Shown: positions 32,229-34,410 of the stretch, in pieces
Position numbering within the stretch: the first letter of the stretch is position 1
How the letters are laid out: each line of letters opens with the position of its first letter
DNA from: Gemmatimonadales bacterium
Lineage (GTDB): Bacteria > Gemmatimonadota > Gemmatimonadetes > Gemmatimonadales > GWC2-71-9
Direction of reading: 5' to 3'
DNA length: 34,410 nucleotides
Assembly: GCA_025937755.1 (NCBI GenBank)
Contig: JAICQR010000012.1
Span: forward strand, 1-34,410
Position numbers and translations under genes: made by a program
The notes under the pieces: model-generated
Seen by the model: only the letters and a program-made list of their open reading frames with translations
The model's database searches: none
What the model was told of the DNA's origin: nothing

Positions 32229-32626
32229 CTCCCATTCTGCTCTACGACGCCACCTGCGGCTTCTGCGCCGCGAGCATCCAGTTCGTCCTCCGCCATGAAC
32301 GCCGCCACATCCTGACGTTCGCGCCCCTCGACGGTGCCATCGGACGTAAGGTGCGCGCCACCTGGCCCGACGTGGCCGCGGCCGACACCATGATCCTGCT
32401 TGATGGCACCCCAGGACGCCCGCAGCTTCGCTCCGATGCGGCACTCAGCGTCGCGGCGATGATGGGAGGCCCGTGGCGCCTGGCATCCATCGCACGGCTT
32501 GTGCCCCGTCGCCTTCGTGATGCACTGTACGATCTGGTAGCGCGCCATCGGCACCGCCTGGCAGACGCCTCGGCGTGCCTGATACCGCCGGCGGACGCGG
32601 CAGACCGCTTCCTTGATCAGAACTGA
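32225..32626 (+). CDS. DCC1-like thiol-disulfide oxidoreductase (DUF393), 133 aa
   Basis: The signature 'LLYDATCGFCAASIQFVLR' carries the D8-x-x-C11-x-x-C14 motif that names the family, followed by 'LTFAPLDGAIG' and 'TMILLDGT' and the usual C-terminal 'RLASIARLVPRRLRDALYDL' region ending 'VARHRHRLA' (family 'DxxYxxvaxnRyrlfG'). Members are small thioredoxin-like proteins, probably redox active. No signal peptide, so cytoplasmic or membrane-associated. The GTG start at 32225 overlaps the DUF2007 stop. The C-terminal cysteine expected near 'CLIPP' is present. Confidence 0.92.
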   Translation: MTPILLYDATCGFCAASIQFVLRHERRHILTFAPLDGAIGRKVRATWPDVAAADTMILLDGTPGRPQLRSDAALSVAAMMGGPWRLASIARLVPRRLRDALYDLVARHRHRLADASACLIPPADAADRFLDQN

Positions 32627-32663
32627 CGCGCAGGCGCCAGTTTCCCTGAACGCCGAGGTCTTC

Positions 32664-33278
32664 ATGCCCGCACATGCCTGCCGGGCCAGCTACCGCGCCG
32701 CTGCGCTGCTGTTGCTGGCCGGGTGCAGTCCCGGCGCCGATCGCACCGATGGCATCGATGGCGCTGGTGGCACCAATGGCGCCGCCAGGTCCGAGTCGCT
32801 CCCGGTGGTAGCCGATACGGTGGATTCTCTTGCCTGGGTGGCGCGCGCCGATGGCATCGGCCCTATCCGCGCCGGCATGACCATCGCCGAAGCGTCCTCC
32901 GCCATCGGCGAATCACTCAAGGTGGACTACTCCGACTTCGGGACCTGCGACTACGTCACGCCATCCATCCTGCCGGAAGGTGTGTCGCTCATGGTCATCA
33001 GTGATACGGTCGAGCGGGTCGATGTTGTGGATCCGAGCGAAGTCCGGACTGCGGCGGGCGCGGGAATCGGGGATGCAGAATCGTCAGTGGTCACGCGCTA
33101 CGGGTCCGCAGCGACCGTCATGCCGCACAAGTACACCGGCCCGGAGGGGCACTACATCGTAGTGACTCCGCCCGGCGATTCGCTGCATCGTATTGTCTTT
33201 GAAACCGACGGCGCCGCGGTGACCATGTTTCGGGTCGGCCGGGCGCCGGCGGTGAACTACGTGGAGGGCTGTGCGTAG
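32664..33278 (+). CDS. Lipoprotein with a 'GPIRxGMT' domain, 204 aa
   Basis: The signal peptide ends in 'AALLLLAGC', a strong lipobox with C21, then a Gly/Asp-rich linker ('GADRTDGIDGAGGTNGAAR'). The folded part begins at 'ADGIGPIRAGMTIAEASSAI', a motif (G-[PI]-[VI]-R-x-GM-[ST]-x-x-EA) seen in many secreted bacterial proteins of unknown role, and continues with 'DFGTCDYVTP', 'GVSLMVISDTVERVDV', 'GIGDAESSVVTRYG' and 'GHYIVVTPPGDS'. Two cysteines, in 'GTCDY' and the C-terminal 'EGCA', may form a disulfide. The layout suggests a two-lobed cystatin- or BLIP-like repeat. The start at 32664 is chosen for its signal peptide. A terminator follows. Confidence 0.8.
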   Translation: MPAHACRASYRAAALLLLAGCSPGADRTDGIDGAGGTNGAARSESLPVVADTVDSLAWVARADGIGPIRAGMTIAEASSAIGESLKVDYSDFGTCDYVTPSILPEGVSLMVISDTVERVDVVDPSEVRTAAGAGIGDAESSVVTRYGSAATVMPHKYTGPEGHYIVVTPPGDSLHRIVFETDGAAVTMFRVGRAPAVNYVEGCA

Positions 33279-33289
33279 GGCTCCATCAG

Positions 33290-33309
33290 GGGCGGCCGGA
33301 AGGCCGCCC
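33290..33309. terminator. Terminator between the lipoprotein and rpsU
   Basis: GGGCGGCC (33290-33297) pairs with GGCCGCCC (33302-33309) around a GGAA tetraloop, between convergent genes 11 bp and 10 bp away. It probably serves both directions; no T tract is present. Confidence 0.65.
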
Positions 33310-33319
33310 GGTGACTGGC

Positions 33320-33517
33320 CTATTCGTCCCGGCTTGCGCTGCGCTTGCGGCGACGCCGGCGAGCAGCGGCGGCCTTCAACTGGCGCGCCTCGCTCGGCTT
33401 GACGTAGTAGCGCTTCTTGCGGAGTTCCTGCAGCAGCCCTGACCGCTGCACCTTCCGCTTGAACAGGCGGAGCGCCTGCTCGATACGCTCGTCGTCACGC
33501 AGACGGACTTCAATCAT
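33320..33517 (-). CDS. rpsU: 30S ribosomal protein bS21
   Basis: A 65-aa small-subunit protein that helps select mRNA. 'MIEVRLRDDERIEQALRLFK' then 'RKVQRSGLLQELRKKRYYVK' and a C-terminal Arg/Lys block ('AAARRRRRKRSASRDE') match bS21 throughout, with the conserved RKVQRSG...E.RK.R.Y..PS. It is about the usual size. The gene is downstream of the cold-shock gene on the same strand with a strong hairpin between them. 'AGGGTGAATTCGA' before the ATG offers a weak ribosome site. Confidence 0.97.
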   Translation of the reverse strand: MIEVRLRDDERIEQALRLFKRKVQRSGLLQELRKKRYYVKPSEARQLKAAAARRRRRKRSASRDE

Positions 33518-33560
33518 TCGAATTCACCCTGCCCTTGTGGCGCTGGGAGTGGAGAGGCAA

Positions 33561-33596
33561 GAACCGGCCGGCCCCATGTAGCGAGCCGGCCGGTTC
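33561..33596 (-). terminator. Strong terminator after the cold-shock gene
   Basis: A perfect 12-bp stem, GAACCGGCCGGC (33561-33572) with GCCGGCCGGTTC (33585-33596), around a 12-nt loop, followed by TTGCCTC on the minus strand. It separates the cold-shock gene from rpsU. Confidence 0.8.
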
Positions 33597-33617
33597 ATTG
33601 TGGTCAGTCCTGATACC

Positions 33618-33830
33618 TCAGGCGCCGAGCCGAACCACGTTCTCGGCCGCGGGGCCCTTCTGGCCCTGAACGACGTCGAACTCCACCCGCTCACCCTCGG
33701 TGAGCGACTTGAAGCCCTGGGCCTGGATGGCCGAGTGGTGCACGAAGCAATCCTTCTGACCGTCCTCCGGCGTGATGAAGCCGAAGCCCTTCGCGTCGTT
33801 GAACCACTTGACCGTTCCGGTTGTACGCAT
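33618..33830 (-). CDS. Cold-shock protein (CspA family), 70 aa
   Basis: A single cold-shock OB fold that binds single-stranded RNA and DNA and acts as an RNA chaperone. RNP1 is 'KGFGFIT' and RNP2 is 'CFVHHSAI', where the usual DIFVHHSAI reads D-CFVHHSA. '[20 protein letters not shown]' and '[20 protein letters not shown]' are typical, as is the 'GPAAENV' end. Length is normal. Upstream on the same strand is a long structured leader (33869-33940 holds a three-way junction), as expected for temperature-regulated cspA mRNAs. The ribosome site 'CAGGA' repeats before the ATG. Confidence 0.97.
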   Translation of the reverse strand: MRTTGTVKWFNDAKGFGFITPEDGQKDCFVHHSAIQAQGFKSLTEGERVEFDVVQGQKGPAAENVVRLGA

Positions 33831-34153
33831 GTCCTGTTTTCCTGTTTCCTTGCGGTCCTGAGACCGCGTGTGAATCGTGACAGCCTCACGAAGGCTCCGA
33901 CGGTGGGCCGCGGAATTGCGGCCGCCCCGCGCGATTCACAGTCAACAGAAAGGGGCCGGCACGAAGCCTGGCCCCAAGTGACACTCGGAACTGGTCCGCA
34001 TCGACTGAATGCGGGAATCGCTAGCCCCGATAATAGCCATTTTGCCCTGTTTCCGCAATATCCCGCCTCCGCCGTTCCCTTCCCGGGCCCGCGCCCCCAC
34101 CTTCTGAAGATCTCCCGTCGGCACCCCAGCAGGCGGGCGCAAGCGAGGGCCAG
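33831..34153. other. Gene-free region: cold-shock leader and upstream of the last lipoprotein
   Basis: A 323-bp gap without a supported gene. 33831-33868 is the cold-shock ribosome-site region with a small GGTCCTGAGACC palindrome. 33869-33940 is a three-way junction. 33952-33975 is another hairpin (GGGGCC with GGCCCC, and an inner GC/GC pair). 34029-34034 is GATAAT, a possible plus-strand -10. A TTGACT on the minus strand (complement of 33940-33945) has no matching -10. The remaining 34035-34153 is C-rich, with nothing clear. Confidence 0.6.
33869..33940 (-). promoter_or_regulatory. Three-way-junction RNA element upstream of the cold-shock gene
   Basis: A 9-bp closing stem, TGTGAATCG (33869-33877) with CGATTCACA (33932-33940), encloses two hairpins: AGCCT/AGGCT (33882-33896) with a 5-nt loop and GGCCGC/GCGGCC (33906-33923) with a GGAATT loop. 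It sits 39 nt before the csp start codon. A role as a temperature- or chaperone-responsive 5' leader is inferred from the position; no known family is assigned. Confidence 0.5.
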
Positions 34154-34410
34154 ATGCGAATTCGCAACCTGTTGCCGTTATTGATCTTGAGTGGTGGATG
34201 CGCCGCCGCCGGGCCGCGGCTGGAGCCGGGGCCTGTCGTCTTCGAGCGCAGCATGGCCGTGGGCGAGTACAGCGTGGTTCGGCTGGAAGAGGACAAGGTC
34301 TACGTCCTGGAGGTGCGATATGGCCGGATTTCGGTCAGCGTCCGGCCCGACAGACCGGGGACCCTGCCGCCCCTGATCAGCTCCAACGTGGTAGGTATCC
34401 GGATCCAGCC
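34154..34410 (+). CDS. N-terminal part of a small lipoprotein (truncated by the window edge)
   Basis: An open frame from ATG at 34154 runs without a stop to the window end (85 codons). It opens 'MRIRNLLPLLILSGGCAAAG', a signal peptide with a plausible lipobox cysteine C16, then 'GPVVFERSMAVGEYSVVRLE' and 'KVYVLEVRYGRISVSVRP', which looks like beta strands facing the periplasm. A GAGGGC box lies about 5 nt before the ATG. No family is recognised from this part. The C-terminus lies outside the window. Confidence 0.65.
   Translation, partial: MRIRNLLPLLILSGGCAAAGPRLEPGPVVFERSMAVGEYSVVRLEEDKVYVLEVRYGRISVSVRPDRPGTLPPLISSNVVGIRIQ

Overview
The window is 34.4 kb of GC-rich bacterial chromosome with densely packed housekeeping and accessory genes. 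I see no phage, plasmid, transposase, tRNA, rRNA or CRISPR signal. The gene set (a soluble acyl-ACP desaturase, many small lipoproteins, an M28 peptidase with PDZ domain, a PolX-like PHP protein, a long ALDH4-type PruA, a MetH plus MTHFR-fusion operon) and the Gram-negative lipoboxes fit a Gemmatimonadota-like bacterium. That placement is inference from style and gene content, not from a marker phylogeny.

Layout. 1-4.3 kb: a TPR protein, a small secreted protein, proline catabolism (pruA) and an orphan ModA-type lipoprotein. 4.35-7.95 kb: a tight plus-strand run of lipoprotein, CutA, Yip1-type membrane protein, a small one-TM protein, a YfcC-type transporter and a GNAT acetyltransferase, closed by a terminator. 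8.0-10.35 kb: an overlapping operon of acyl-ACP desaturase, lipoprotein, YggT and YggU. 10.35-16.06 kb: a methionine/one-carbon operon with metH and a homocysteine methyltransferase-MTHFR fusion, preceded by what I read as a SAM-II riboswitch with an intrinsic terminator. 16.1-19.1 kb: an acyl-CoA dehydrogenase and a PBP4/DacB. 19.2-21.2 kb (minus): two tiny membrane proteins and a HEAT-repeat protein. 21.4-27.9 kb: seven closely packed genes (M28 peptidase, GAF/fRMsr-like, S33 hydrolase, unknown, PolX-like PHP protein, endonuclease III, dienelactone-hydrolase lipoprotein). 27.9-34.4 kb: a DUF1707/LiaF-like protein divergent from a YyaL-type protein, a YdeI/DUF1801 protein, several small proteins, a DCC oxidoreductase, a lipoprotein, ribosomal protein S21, a cold-shock protein with a structured leader, and the start of a further lipoprotein.

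Three points deserve most attention. (1) The metH leader matches the SAM-II fold and conserved blocks as I remember them, with a transcription terminator before the start codon, so SAM would feed back on methionine synthesis. (2) Degenerate tandem arrays of 7-bp and 8-bp units (CTTCTCA, CTTCCCA, GAGACCT, GCGGTAAG types) sit on or beside the stop codons of at least five genes. The stop-codon-free family is also found in frame inside a coding sequence. (3) The PolX homologue has lost all three catalytic aspartates of its polymerase domain but keeps a complete PHP metal site.

Most genes lie in same-strand groups with ATGA, GTGA or TGATG overlaps, so translational coupling is probably widespread. 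Family assignments rest on motif recognition by eye; no database search was run.
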